Notes: a model not told the origin generated them from the sequence alone. Positions 14,782-23,480 are shown, numbered from the stretch's first letter. The stretch is 43,275 bases of DNA from an uncultured Candidatus Melainabacteria bacterium (GCA_934692295.1 CAKUTL010000010.1:1-43275), one strand, 5' to 3'. Numbers and translations: made by a program.

Positions 14782-16350
14782 TTATACTAAGTTTTTTCTT
14801 TTCATCAACAATACCAGCGGAGCAATTAAGAAACTTGCAATCGCAAACAATCTGAAAGTATCAATATATGCCCACAAGGTGGATTGTTGAAGAAGTTGAT
14901 TATACAAAACATTTTTCGCCATATGAGTTGCACTCGCCATATCGGTATTTGAAACAAAACTCATTGCATAAGATTGAAGTCTTTCTGTAAACGCAGGATT
15001 CAATTCGGTCAACTTTCCAACCATCATATTTTGATGCATTTGACCAAATCTTGAAATACAAGTTGTTACAAGAGATGTACCGATTGCAGCACCTACGTTT
15101 TTCAACAGATTCTGAACCCCTGATGCGTTCGTCAATTGGTCGTTTCGTAATGTTCGACATGACAACTCGATAAGAGGAACCATTGCCATTATCATTCCAA
15201 CCCCGAACAAGAAGTTTGGAAATCCGATATTTAAAAGTGAAATTTGCAAGTTTATTTCTCCAAAGGCTAAACCTCCTAAACCAAGGATTACTAACCCCCA
15301 GAAAACCATTTTTCTTTCGCCAATTTTTGAGATAAACAAAGCACTAAATATTGTTGCAACTAAACAACCAGCCCCTCTTGGAACCATTGAAATACCGCTT
15401 AAGAAAGAAGTGTAACCCATCATACTTTGCAACATCGTTGGCAAAATTGTACTTGATGCCATCATTACGCCCATCAAAACAACCTGAATAACCGTTCCAA
15501 AGAAAAAGTTTCTATCTTTCATTACAGATAAATCTGTCAACGGGTTCTTTCCTTTTATCTGCGAAATCAAGAAGCAAATTCCCCCAATGCAGGATATAAA
15601 TGTTAACCAGCAAATCCAAGTTGAACCGAACCAATCGGCATCATTACCTTTATCTAAAACGATTTGCAAACACACAAGCCACAATGACAAAAAGAAAAAT
15701 CCGACAGTATCAAGTTTGACACCTTTTTGTCTTTTTGCGTATGGAGGTTCTTCCAACAATGTTTTCGCAGCCGCCAAAACAAAAAATCCAATCGGAATAT
15801 TTATATAATAAATGTATGGCCATGACCAGTTTTCAGTAATCCAACCTCCGACAGCAGGTCCGATAATCGGAGCAAATACAACCCCCAAACCGAACAGTGC
15901 CATTGCTTGCGGTCGGTCTTCTTTTTTGAAACTTTCCATCATTATTGATTGTGATAACGGCAAAATTGCTCCTCCACCTAAACCTTGCAAAAATCTCGCA
16001 AGAACCATCATAATCAATGAATTAGACACCCCGCATAAAAAAGATGCAAGGGTGAAAATTATAATACTTAATAGGAAGAAATTATTTCTTCCAAATAATT
16101 TACAAAAAAAATCTACAGCAGGAATAATAATTCCGCTGGCAATCAAGTAAAATGTAACAACCCAAGTTGCTTCATTATGGCTACAAGAAAAAGACCCCGC
16201 CATATAAGGAAGTGCAACGTTTGAAATTGTTTCATCCAACGCATACATAAAAACTGATGCCATAAGCGGTATTGAAATTAACCACGGATTTTTCTTAGGT
16301 CGCCATTCTTCTTGAACTGGGGTATTTTGTTCTATAACTTCTTCACTCAT
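14782..16350 (-). CDS. DHA2-family MFS multidrug exporter (EmrB/QacA type)
   Basis: 522 aa with about 14 hydrophobic segments. Landmarks: LDETISNVALPYMAGSF (motif D1), RFLQGLGGGAILPLSQ (motif B), GLGVVFAPIIGPAVGGWITE (motif C, antiporter signature) and W-x-Y-I-Y-Y-I-N-I-P-I-G after it. These are typical of EmrB proton-drug antiporters. It starts 20 bases after the MarR-type regulator on the same strand and ends in a strong terminator, so it is a two-gene regulator-exporter unit. No EmrA-like membrane-fusion gene is adjacent; the outer-membrane link, if any, is elsewhere. Confidence 0.9.
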   Translation of the reverse strand: MSEEVIEQNTPVQEEWRPKKNPWLISIPLMASVFMYALDETISNVALPYMAGSFSCSHNEATWVVTFYLIASGIIIPAVDFFCKLFGRNNFFLLSIIIFTLASFLCGVSNSLIMMVLARFLQGLGGGAILPLSQSIMMESFKKEDRPQAMALFGLGVVFAPIIGPAVGGWITENWSWPYIYYINIPIGFFVLAAAKTLLEEPPYAKRQKGVKLDTVGFFFLSLWLVCLQIVLDKGNDADWFGSTWICWLTFISCIGGICFLISQIKGKNPLTDLSVMKDRNFFFGTVIQVVLMGVMMASSTILPTMLQSMMGYTSFLSGISMVPRGAGCLVATIFSALFISKIGERKMVFWGLVILGLGGLAFGEINLQISLLNIGFPNFLFGVGMIMAMVPLIELSCRTLRNDQLTNASGVQNLLKNVGAAIGTSLVTTCISRFGQMHQNMMVGKLTELNPAFTERLQSYAMSFVSNTDMASATHMAKNVLYNQLLQQSTLWAYIDTFRLFAIASFLIAPLVLLMKRKNLV

Positions 16351-16370
16351 TTTTAATTTATATTTCCAAT

Positions 16371-16832
16371 CTATTCAAATACTATATTTCTTGTCTTTTC
16401 AATCGCTTCTCTAAAGTTTCGCAAATTCTGAATAATCATTTCGCATTGATCTTGAGGAATTATACTGTCAAATTTTTCAACAGCAGGCTTAAAACGTTCA
16501 ATCACACCATTGTATAGTTTTTTACCCTTTGGAGTAACAGAAGAAACTTTGATAAGTTTACCATTTTTTTCTTCAATATGACGTTCAATAAAACCTTTAT
16601 CCTCTAATGACATCAAAAATCTACCTGTATGAGCTTTACCTTTCAAAATCAGTCTTGCTAAATCAGCCTGAGAAAGCCCGGGGCGAGCAATCAACGTATC
16701 AAGGACAGTAAATTCATCAATCGAAACTTTATCGGTAAAAGATTCGATTAACTGTCTTGCATTTTCGTGGCAAACCCTTGCGGTCAGCTCAATTTCGTAA
16801 GGAAAGCTATCTATATAATAACTATGTTTCAT
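16371..16832 (-). CDS. MarR-family regulator of the adjacent exporter
   Basis: 153 aa winged-helix protein: LDTLIARPGLSQADLARLIL, G-K-A-H-T-G-R-F-L-M-S-L-E-D-K-G-F-I-E-R wing helix, and V-T-P-K-G-K-K-L-Y. The GAGGTGGGATAG ribosome-binding site supports the ATG at 16832. First gene of the unit with the EmrB-type exporter, so it most likely represses its own operon and releases it on binding a small molecule. The ligand is unknown. Confidence 0.85.
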   Translation of the reverse strand: MKHSYYIDSFPYEIELTARVCHENARQLIESFTDKVSIDEFTVLDTLIARPGLSQADLARLILKGKAHTGRFLMSLEDKGFIERHIEEKNGKLIKVSSVTPKGKKLYNGVIERFKPAVEKFDSIIPQDQCEMIIQNLRNFREAIEKTRNIVFE

Positions 16833-16847
16833 CTATCCCACCTCATA

Positions 16848-16876
16848 ATTGTAGCATATTCTTATACTAGAAATAT
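16848..16876 (-). promoter_or_regulatory. Promoter region and imperfect palindrome upstream of marR-emrB
   Basis: Minus-strand TACAAT -10 (16848-16853) next to a degenerate palindrome ATATT-CTTATACTAG-AAATAT (16856-16876; 15 of 21 positions symmetric), where a MarR dimer could block RNA polymerase. The -35 is weak. Confidence 0.45.
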
Positions 16877-16958
16877 CATTGCATAGATAAATCTACCTGT
16901 CAAGAGATTAGTTTGTGGGGGAGGGAAAAAGTTCGTTAAATGTCTAAAATTGATAGGT

Positions 16959-17161
16959 CTTACTGAATAAAGGCAATAAGGGAATAGGTTCGTTACAATT
17001 TTATTTGTAGGTGGGCTTGTGAGCCCACCCTACTAACTAACTTAACAGAGTTGTCATCCTGAGCAGAGCGAAGGATCTCTTACTAAACGCATTAGTTAGA
17101 GATTCTTCGGGTAAATTACAAAATAATATTTCATACACAACAGTTTACCCCTCAGAATGAC
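16959..17161. repeat. Repeat cluster: GTTCGTTACAA element, family D hairpin, intact family A copy
   Basis: GTTCGTTACAA repeat at 16959-17000, GTAGGTGGGCT/AGCCCACCCTAC hairpin at 17007-17033, then a 109-bp family A element at 17053-17161. In this copy all three stems are readable: GTCATCCTGAG/CTCAGAATGAC, AGGATCTCTTACTAA/TTAGTTAGAGATTCT and GGGTAAA/TTTACCC. Confidence 0.85.
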
Positions 17162-17172
17162 GAAGTTTAAAA

Positions 17173-17898
17173 TTAGTGTCCGTTATATACACGTTTGAAA
17201 TAATCTTCATCAGTAGAAGCAAAGAATGCACAAGTATATCCGTTATATTGAGATTCTCCGGCTGAGCAACCAGGGTTTATGCTTTGCGTACAGCAATACT
17301 TTTCCGGATTAGTGCTGAATTTTTTATCTGTTCCAGGAGCTCCTAAAGGTAATAGCCCGTCTTTTGTAACTTGGAAGACAAAAAGGTCATAGCCAACTTT
17401 GTTCGGCATATAATCACGACCATTTACATCCACAACCAGCCAAATATTATGATCTTCACCATAACCACAATTTTTACAATTTTCTATTGCAACAAGCATT
17501 CCGTTATTCAACACAAATGCACCATCATCTAACAAGTCAGATGCGGCTGTTCCGTTTGAAGATAACACGTGATAAACTTTTCCGCCACTTCCCGGGCAAA
17601 CATTTTTATTTGTTGATTGTTCTGAAAAACCACAATCAACCGCAACTTTGTTATAAGGTTTAAATTTTTCGTAAAAAGTTCTTGTCGGATACTTTATAGG
17701 ATCGATAGAAACATCATCTGCATCCATATCAGTAATAGCCTTAGCCATCAAAACATATGCGGTATTAAATTGAGCCTTTGCCTTTGCAGCCTTTTGTCCT
17801 GCAACGAGTTGAGGCATAACCAAAACCGCAACAACACCAATTACTGAAAGGGCTATCAATATTTCACTAAGAGTGAATGCAAATATTTTTTTCATCAT
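17173..17898 (-). CDS. Type IV prepilin-like protein
   Basis: 241 aa from the first of two tandem ATGs (17898/17895); GAGGA lies 12 bases upstream. Short basic leader MMKKIFA, then FTLSEILIALSVIGVVAVLV with Glu at +5, the class III prepilin signal cut by PilD-type peptidase. The globular part contains several Cys (NVCPGSGG, NCKNCG, YCCTQS) that may form disulfides, and VVDVNGRDYMPNKVGYDLFV, a segment with a close counterpart (VVDINGKS...GKDVFVF) in the prepilin at 39234-40127. Such minor pseudopilins are secreted or assembled at the cell surface. The 325-aa reading frame starts far upstream, inside peptidase T, and is not the real start. Confidence 0.85.
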   Translation of the reverse strand: MMKKIFAFTLSEILIALSVIGVVAVLVMPQLVAGQKAAKAKAQFNTAYVLMAKAITDMDADDVSIDPIKYPTRTFYEKFKPYNKVAVDCGFSEQSTNKNVCPGSGGKVYHVLSSNGTAASDLLDDGAFVLNNGMLVAIENCKNCGYGEDHNIWLVVDVNGRDYMPNKVGYDLFVFQVTKDGLLPLGAPGTDKKFSTNPEKYCCTQSINPGCSAGESQYNGYTCAFFASTDEDYFKRVYNGH

Positions 17899-17931
17899 AA
17901 CCAAAACTATTCCTCGTTCATATTCTAACTT

Positions 17932-17960
17932 ATTATAACATATTTTCAATTTGACCTCAA
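17932..17960 (-). promoter_or_regulatory. Promoter of the prepilin gene
   Basis: TTGAGG (-35, 17955-17960) - 17 bp - TATAAT (-10, 17932-17937), minus strand. Confidence 0.75.
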
Positions 17961-17980
17961 GTTTGATTTTCAATTTCACA

Positions 17981-18008
17981 TTTACATAATCAAAAAATGT
18001 GCTATTAT
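17981..18008 (+). promoter_or_regulatory. Promoter of the peptidase T gene
   Basis: TTTACA (17981-17986) - 16 bp - TATTAT (18003-18008), divergent from the prepilin promoter. Confidence 0.65.
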
Positions 18009-18037
18009 GTAATTGAAGTAGAATGGAGAGTAGCAAT

Positions 18038-19201
18038 ATGGATTTAATAGATTTAAGAAAAGAAAACGAGTTAGTCGATTTATTCTGCTCAATGGCAGAA
18101 GTCCCATCACCATCATTAAAAGAAGATAAGATGATTGATTGGATATGCAATTATTGCAAAGAAAACAACCTAAATTGTGAATTAGACGACTTTAAAAATA
18201 TTTATATTACAATTCCAGCTACAGATTCAACAAAACAACCTATTTTATTATCTTCGCACATGGATGTTGTTGGGGATGATTCTCCGGTTATTCCATACCT
18301 TGATGGCGATTTAATCAAGGCAAAAGGAAGAACTCTAGGTGCAGATGACAAAGCAGGTGTTGCAAACGCTTTATATTTTGCCAAAGAACTTGTTAAAAGA
18401 CCTGACATCAAACACGGCGGACTTGAAGTTCACTTCACCAGAGATGAAGAAAACACTATGCAAGGAATTAAGCACACTGATTTTTCAAGAATCAAATCCA
18501 AATATGCTCTTGTATTAGATAGTGATGCCCTAGGTCAATGTCTAATCTCAGGTGCAAGTTATGTACTTGTCGATTTAAAAGTTACAGCACCTAAAGGCGG
18601 ACACTCAGGAAACGACATTGGAGATCCGACAAGAGAAAATGCAACAAAACTCATTGCCGATTTAGTTTCAGAAATGCCACAAGGAGTTTTCTATTCTGAA
18701 GATAATCAAGTTATAACTTCTTGCAACTTAGGAGGAATAACTTCTGGGAACCTAGACGTAACAAATGTTATCAATACAGAAGGCCGTGCAACTTATTCAA
18801 TCAGAAGTTCTAACAAACAAAAAGAAAACGACCTTATCGCTCTTATGCAAGAAGCAGCAAATGCTTTCAATAAACAATATGAAGGCATTGCAACCGCAGA
18901 AATCACATTTACCGAAAAAATGCCAATGTTTGAAAAAAATGATGATGAGTTTATGCCAAACTTGTTCTCAAAAGTTGCTAAAGAAATAGGCATTGAGCCG
19001 GAAATTTCTTCATTCCACGCAGGAGCCGAAACTCACATCTACGCAAACAGAACAAACGCTAACGGCGAAAAATTTTCACCATATCTTTTAGGGCTTGCAA
19101 CTGTTTGCAATATGCACTCTGCAAGAGAATATGTTGACTACAAAACAATGTTAAAAGGTCAAGAATTGTTAAAAGCATTGTTCTTAGAATTCAATAAATA
19201 A
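18038..19201 (+). CDS. pepT: Peptidase T-like M20 metallopeptidase
   Basis: 387 aa from the ATG at 18038 (GGAGAG seven bases upstream). Di-zinc M20 signatures: SSHMDVVGD (His74, Asp76), TLGADDKAG (Asp103 bridging), VHFTRDEEN (Glu137/138) and late SFHAGAETHIY. The T-L-G-A-D-D-K-A-G motif is that of the PepT branch, which removes the N-terminal residue of tripeptides in the cytoplasm. Slightly shorter than E. coli PepT (408 aa). The next gene follows after three bases, so they are co-transcribed. Confidence 0.88.
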   Translation: MDLIDLRKENELVDLFCSMAEVPSPSLKEDKMIDWICNYCKENNLNCELDDFKNIYITIPATDSTKQPILLSSHMDVVGDDSPVIPYLDGDLIKAKGRTLGADDKAGVANALYFAKELVKRPDIKHGGLEVHFTRDEENTMQGIKHTDFSRIKSKYALVLDSDALGQCLISGASYVLVDLKVTAPKGGHSGNDIGDPTRENATKLIADLVSEMPQGVFYSEDNQVITSCNLGGITSGNLDVTNVINTEGRATYSIRSSNKQKENDLIALMQEAANAFNKQYEGIATAEITFTEKMPMFEKNDDEFMPNLFSKVAKEIGIEPEISSFHAGAETHIYANRTNANGEKFSPYLLGLATVCNMHSAREYVDYKTMLKGQELLKALFLEFNK

Positions 19202-19204
19202 ACA

Positions 19205-20041
19205 ATGGATATAATAAAATTAAATTTAGCAAGAAATTGTTTAAAGTACATATGTAAAGCGTACGGAATAAATAAGATTTTTCTACCGTATTACACTTGC
19301 CCTGTTGTTTGGAATGCCGTTAGAGAAGAAAATTGCGAAGTAAATTTTTACCACATCGGTAGGGATTTTTTACCAACAGAAGAGTTTACAAAAGATTCGT
19401 TCATTCTCTACACAAACTACTTCGGAATAAATTCAGACAATTGCAAACTTTTAGCTAAAAAATATCCAAATCTTATTATAGATAATTCTCAAGGATTTTT
19501 CGCTGAGCCGTTGGGTTTAGCGTCATTTAATTCGTTGCGAAAGTTTTTCAATGTTCAAAATGGGGCATATCTTTTCACCTCTAAAATATTAGAACAAGAA
19601 TTTCAAACAGATGAAATAGAATTAACCCCGATTTCGATGCAAAAAAATTATGAAAAATTTCTAAAAAACGAATTATTTTTAGACTCTCAAAAAGATATAA
19701 AAATAATCTCTCCGAAAGTTGAACAAGAAATGGGAAATATTGATTTAGAAAAAGAAAAACGCAAAAGGATTGGGTTATTTAAGCAATACGCTCAAGTTTT
19801 TGATGAATACAACAATATTCCAACAACGTTAAAAGATGGTAAAATCCCATACTGCTACCCTTTTTCACCAAACAATGAAAAGATAAAACAAAAACTTTGG
19901 GCAAAAAATTTAACCTTGCTTCAACTATGGAAAAACTTTCCTAAAAGTTTTATAGAAAGCGAATTCTTAAACGACACAATAGCCTTTCCACTAGATGAGA
20001 CGGAATATGCAGAAAAAATCATCTCAACCCAACTTAGTTAA
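19205..20041 (+). CDS. DegT/DnrJ-like PLP-dependent aminotransferase-fold protein, compact
   Basis: 278 aa, against about 370 in normal DegT/DnrJ/EryC1/StrS enzymes. FLPYYTCPVVWNAVREENCE matches the early strand-helix; LIIDNSQGFF carries Asp93 (pyridine-N ligand); SFNSLRKFFNVQNGAYL carries Lys113, the likely Schiff-base lysine in the R-K-F-F/L-x-V-x-x-G variant of this fold. The C-terminal domain is reduced. There is no Shine-Dalgarno and it starts three bases after pepT, so translation is probably coupled. Substrate unknown; nearby sugar genes are absent. Confidence 0.65.
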   Translation: MDIIKLNLARNCLKYICKAYGINKIFLPYYTCPVVWNAVREENCEVNFYHIGRDFLPTEEFTKDSFILYTNYFGINSDNCKLLAKKYPNLIIDNSQGFFAEPLGLASFNSLRKFFNVQNGAYLFTSKILEQEFQTDEIELTPISMQKNYEKFLKNELFLDSQKDIKIISPKVEQEMGNIDLEKEKRKRIGLFKQYAQVFDEYNNIPTTLKDGKIPYCYPFSPNNEKIKQKLWAKNLTLLQLWKNFPKSFIESEFLNDTIAFPLDETEYAEKIISTQLS

Positions 20042-20044
20042 AAT

Positions 20045-20293
20045 TTAAACTTCAATAAACAAACGTCTGCCGACAATGTTTTGTTTTCCGTTGTAATAGC
20101 CCGCAAAATAACCGCCTTTTACAGGTTTATTTTGAGCATAAAAACGAGATGAAAAGCTATTTCCGTTATAATTCACAAACGGATTGTTGCTATAAGGATT
20201 AGTACCAGAAGATTGACGTACAACTGGAGATGGTGAATTTACACCTGCCGGAGCTTGAAATACATTTGATAAAAAATTTACAATACCTGCCAT
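20045..20293 (-). CDS. Small orphan protein (Asn/Ser/Tyr-rich)
   Basis: 82 aa. Amphipathic N-terminus MAGIVNFLSNVFQAPAG, Ser/Asn/Pro-rich middle with NNPF, and a Tyr-rich tail GGYFAGYYNGKQ ... RRLFIEV. I do not recognise a family. The minus-strand protein at 26671-26907 also has an N-terminal hydrophobic stretch, a Pro-rich middle and an LLAGYYTPY tail, so they may be related. It converges on the DegT-like gene with a 3-base gap. Confidence 0.5.
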   Translation of the reverse strand: MAGIVNFLSNVFQAPAGVNSPSPVVRQSSGTNPYSNNPFVNYNGNSFSSRFYAQNKPVKGGYFAGYYNGKQNIVGRRLFIEV

Positions 20294-20413
20294 TTAGTTA
20301 ATAACCTCTCTACTTGTTGTAGTTTTAATCATGAATCTTCTTTTGTCATAATTATAACACATTAAATCCTAAAAATTTAAAATAACTTAACAAAAATCAT
20401 CCGTTTTGTGTAG

Positions 20414-20425
20414 TATAATTTCAAT
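20414..20425 (+). promoter_or_regulatory. -10 box six bases from ATG (leaderless start)
   Basis: TATAAT at 20414-20419, ATG at 20426, no Shine-Dalgarno. TTAACA lies 21 bases upstream, too far for a good -35. Confidence 0.6.
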
Positions 20426-21685
20426 ATGGCTGAAATAGAAAAGAAAAATATTTTAATAATCGGACAAGGCAGTGTACCTTGTGCTTTAGCAAAAAAGTTA
20501 AAAACATACGAACAAACAGGAGAAATCTACATAGCTCCAGGAAATGGAATTGATTCTCCAAATTACACCAATGTAGATATTAGAGAAGAAGATTCGACAG
20601 GGCTTTTAAAATTTGCACTGGGAAATAATATTCAATTAACAATTCCAACATCTGAAAAGGCTTTAAAATCAGATATTGTATCGTTTTTCCAATCCAACGG
20701 ACAAAATATTTTTGGACCAACCAAAAACGCTTGCTCAATTGCCACAAACAATACAATCGGAAAGAAATTTTTATATAAAATTCACGCCCAAACCTCAAAA
20801 TTTGGGATATTTGATAAAATTCAGATGGCGGAAGATTTTCTAAAAAATGCAACTTATCCTATAACAATCAAATGCAAAGAATATTCTTCTATCATTGACG
20901 ACAGGCTTGTTTGCCCCACAAGAAGTTTAGCATCTGAATATTTGACCAATCTATTTAACAAAAATGAAACGGATATTTTGATAGAAGAATTTACCTATGG
21001 AAACAGTTTTACGGTTTATTTTGTAACAGACGGCTATAGTGCAGTTCCTCTAACCTCTTGTGCAAATTACAAATTCACTCAAGAAGGCGATGGCGGAATT
21101 TTGACAAACGGTATTGGATGCTTTGCTCCAGATTATCGAGTTTCTCAAATTGCTATTCAGCGAATTGAAAATATTGTTCAAAATACATTGTCCTCATTGG
21201 AGCGTAAAGGCGATTCTTATATGGGAATTTTGGGTGTTGAATGCACCCAGACAGGAGAAGACAAATTCTATGTATCCGAATTCAAGCCATTTTTGCAAGA
21301 ACACGATGCAACTGCAATTTTGAACTTGTGCGAAGATAACTTGCTAGACATTTTCACAGCTTGTATCAACGGATTTTTTGCAGATGAATATGAGCAAATA
21401 AAAATGAATGATATGACCTCAATTTCTGCAATAACCCTTGCAAGACAAGGCTTTAAAGCGATTAAGGGGCTAGAAAATATTGACGATATTGAAAATATTC
21501 AATTTATAAATATTCAAAAATCAGATGAAAAGATATTTACAAAAGCAAAAGGGGCAGTATTCAACATTACTCGCACGGCATCAACTCTTTCAAGAGCAAA
21601 AAAATATTTGTACGAAGACCTTGAACAAATAACCTGCGAGGGAATGAAATACAGAAAAGACATAGCTTCATTTACAGAGCTGTAA
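20426..21685 (+). CDS. PurD-like (GAR synthetase) ATP-grasp protein, divergent
   Basis: 419 aa, the length of PurD. N-terminal Rossmann part ILIIGQGSVPCALAKKL and EIYIAPGNGIDSP (PurD I/V-x-P-G-N-x-G); IFGPTKNACSIATNN; ATP-grasp strand IEEFTYGNSFTVYFVTDGYS then AVPL. Key PurD signatures are altered: the DHKR..DGD.G.NTGGMG loop reads NYKFTQEGDGGILTNGIG, and the metal-binding N-x-R-F-G-D-P-E reads EFKPFLQEHD. So it is a PurD-family protein, either the organism's fast-evolving PurD (phosphoribosylamine + glycine + ATP) or a paralogue with another ligase job. No other pur gene is adjacent. Confidence 0.65.
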   Translation: MAEIEKKNILIIGQGSVPCALAKKLKTYEQTGEIYIAPGNGIDSPNYTNVDIREEDSTGLLKFALGNNIQLTIPTSEKALKSDIVSFFQSNGQNIFGPTKNACSIATNNTIGKKFLYKIHAQTSKFGIFDKIQMAEDFLKNATYPITIKCKEYSSIIDDRLVCPTRSLASEYLTNLFNKNETDILIEEFTYGNSFTVYFVTDGYSAVPLTSCANYKFTQEGDGGILTNGIGCFAPDYRVSQIAIQRIENIVQNTLSSLERKGDSYMGILGVECTQTGEDKFYVSEFKPFLQEHDATAILNLCEDNLLDIFTACINGFFADEYEQIKMNDMTSISAITLARQGFKAIKGLENIDDIENIQFINIQKSDEKIFTKAKGAVFNITRTASTLSRAKKYLYEDLEQITCEGMKYRKDIASFTEL

Positions 21686-21806
21686 TCTTAAACCCTCTAT
21701 TTTATCATTTATCTTGTCATACAAATTAACAATTCCAATGAAAAATAGCAAAATATAAATTCACAGATGTTATAATATTTTGTATAGTGAAATTAGGAGT
21801 AGATAA

Positions 21807-23300
21807 ATGCGTGTTGAAAAAACTAACAACTCGCCCAACTTTAATGGAATGACTAAAATTCTTAAAAAGAGAATTTATATTGATGGGAAAAAAGATATTA
21901 GTGTAATTTTACAAGGGAAAAAACCTAAAAACACCTATGCAGGAGAGCTTCCACCTGTAATATTTTATGCATTACCAAAAACTAAAAGAACCGAAAATAT
22001 ACACGAAATATACAAAACTTTTGATGAAGTATCTGATGAGATTAGGGAATTTCGCCCAAGCATACAAGGACCGTCAGATGAATATACTAACAGACGCCCA
22101 AAATCTGCTGTTGAGAAGTTGAAAAATATGTTTGTCAAATTTGGGATATTAAAAAAAGAGGACAACTTCGACATTAAATTCCTCGGAGCAGGAGAATACA
22201 AAAAAGCTTTTAAACTTGAAGGGATAAAAGATAAAAAAACAGGAGAAGAATTAACTTTTGGAGTGTTCCACTTAGTTGATAAATCCCCAGAATGGCACAA
22301 ATACAAAAGCCACGGCAATTACGCAGAATTAAACATTTTGACATATTGGAAAGAGAAACATGGTCAAAATACTCAACGAGGCAAATTCTATTGGGGAAAT
22401 ATTGAGCACGGATATTTCCTAAGCAAATTTATTGATAAAGACATTAAGCCCCCCAAAAACCTCATCAATGAATACAATGATGGGTTAAAATTAACCGATG
22501 AAGTTATGGGTTATTCTGGGCATAACAAGGTTTACGGTTATAGTATTGACCCAGGCGGAGTAAGGGTTGTAAACAGAGTAAAAAATGAAAGTAAAATTGC
22601 TCAAAGAATTCAAACACATATAAAGAATACAGAATTACGATTTAGAACCCTTGAATGGTATCGTTGGAGTCATTATCCTAAAAGAGGGGATATAAAACAA
22701 ATTCAAGCAGGTCTTGCATTGAGTATAAAACACTTGCCACACAAAGAAAAATTTGTGGAAGAATGTTTAAAATTCAAAAACCCTCTTGCAGATACCAGCA
22801 TTGGTTACGCATTGAAATATCTGCCAGAAAACTCTGCTAAAAAATACTTTGAGATTTTGATGAAACGCAATGATCCCACAACTCAAACAGTATTAATGAA
22901 TGAAATTCCATTATTAGCAAGAACTCGTCAAGTACAAAAAAACATTGACGACTTGGATGTACCCAAAGGTGAAATTAGACCAAAAGTACTTGAAGAATAC
23001 TATGAAATTGCTAAAAAACATGTATTACCAGAAGTTGAAGAACATCTAGCGAGCTATCTGCATTTACTTCCAAATGATAGAATTATGGCAGAAGCAGATG
23101 AACTTATTGCAAAGAATGATTACAATGTCAATGACAGACTTTTACATAAAATAAAATTTGTAAAAGAAGAAGATTATTCTTTTGGTGACAAAATGGCAAT
23201 TTTGAATAAACTTGATAAATTCGAAAAAAATGACTTCTTAAAATCAAAAATATTTGCAGTAAGAACTCAAATTATTAGAAATTCATTAGATAATAACTAA
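21807..23300 (+). CDS. Kinase-like orphan protein with N-terminal NFNG motif
   Basis: 497 aa; AGGAGTAG ribosome-binding site. NSPNFNGM at residues 8-15, then ~110 Lys-rich residues. From ~123 the sequence resembles a protein-kinase N-lobe: FLGAGEYKKAFKLE (Gly loop, 126-138), GVFHLVD (VAIK-like strand), NYAELNILTYW (Glu174, alphaC-like), HGYFLSKFID (hinge-like). SIDPGGVRVVN (Asp248) could stand for the metal-binding segment. No H-R-D is seen, so catalysis is doubtful. The C-terminal 230 residues are helical repeats. Could be a secreted effector or an atypical kinase/pseudokinase; the function is unknown. Confidence 0.55.
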   Translation: MRVEKTNNSPNFNGMTKILKKRIYIDGKKDISVILQGKKPKNTYAGELPPVIFYALPKTKRTENIHEIYKTFDEVSDEIREFRPSIQGPSDEYTNRRPKSAVEKLKNMFVKFGILKKEDNFDIKFLGAGEYKKAFKLEGIKDKKTGEELTFGVFHLVDKSPEWHKYKSHGNYAELNILTYWKEKHGQNTQRGKFYWGNIEHGYFLSKFIDKDIKPPKNLINEYNDGLKLTDEVMGYSGHNKVYGYSIDPGGVRVVNRVKNESKIAQRIQTHIKNTELRFRTLEWYRWSHYPKRGDIKQIQAGLALSIKHLPHKEKFVEECLKFKNPLADTSIGYALKYLPENSAKKYFEILMKRNDPTTQTVLMNEIPLLARTRQVQKNIDDLDVPKGEIRPKVLEEYYEIAKKHVLPEVEEHLASYLHLLPNDRIMAEADELIAKNDYNVNDRLLHKIKFVKEEDYSFGDKMAILNKLDKFEKNDFLKSKIFAVRTQIIRNSLDNN

Positions 23301-23304
23301 TATA

Positions 23305-23329
23305 AAAACCGCCCTATTGAGGCGGTTAT
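23305..23329 (+). terminator. Hairpin after the kinase-like gene
   Basis: AACCGCC-CTATTGA-GGCGGTT, 6 bases after the stop; T tract is poor (TTATAAAG). The same hairpin sequence is used again at 25456-25482. Confidence 0.6.
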
Positions 23330-23445
23330 AAAGAGAAGGATAGATTTATAAATATGTAAAGGAAAGCTATTGGGGAAAAGGTCAGTATTATTGGGGTTTA
23401 TTTCAGCTTCCATGTCTAAAAAAATGTAATAATGTAAAAAAGCTC

Positions 23446-23480
23446 TTGACAATAGTTAGATATCTAACTATAATAATTAT
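23446..23480 (+). promoter_or_regulatory. Promoter with MarR operator in its spacer; leaderless start
   Basis: TTGACA (23446-23451) - 17 bp - TATAAT (23469-23474) - 6 bp - ATG. The spacer is filled by a perfect 20-bp palindrome (23452-23471) with core GTTAGATATCTAAC, ideally placed for autorepression. There is no ribosome-binding site. Confidence 0.88.

Noticed and set aside
16371..16832. Possible operator shared between this MarR and the one at 23481
   Set aside because: The imperfect ATATT...AATAT palindrome does not resemble GTTAGA-N2-TCTAAC; the two regulators appear to have different sites.
17899..18150. N-terminal 84 residues of the long open frame of the first prepilin
   Set aside because: They overlap the peptidase T gene and both divergent promoters; the prepilin leader MMKKIFA begins at 17898.
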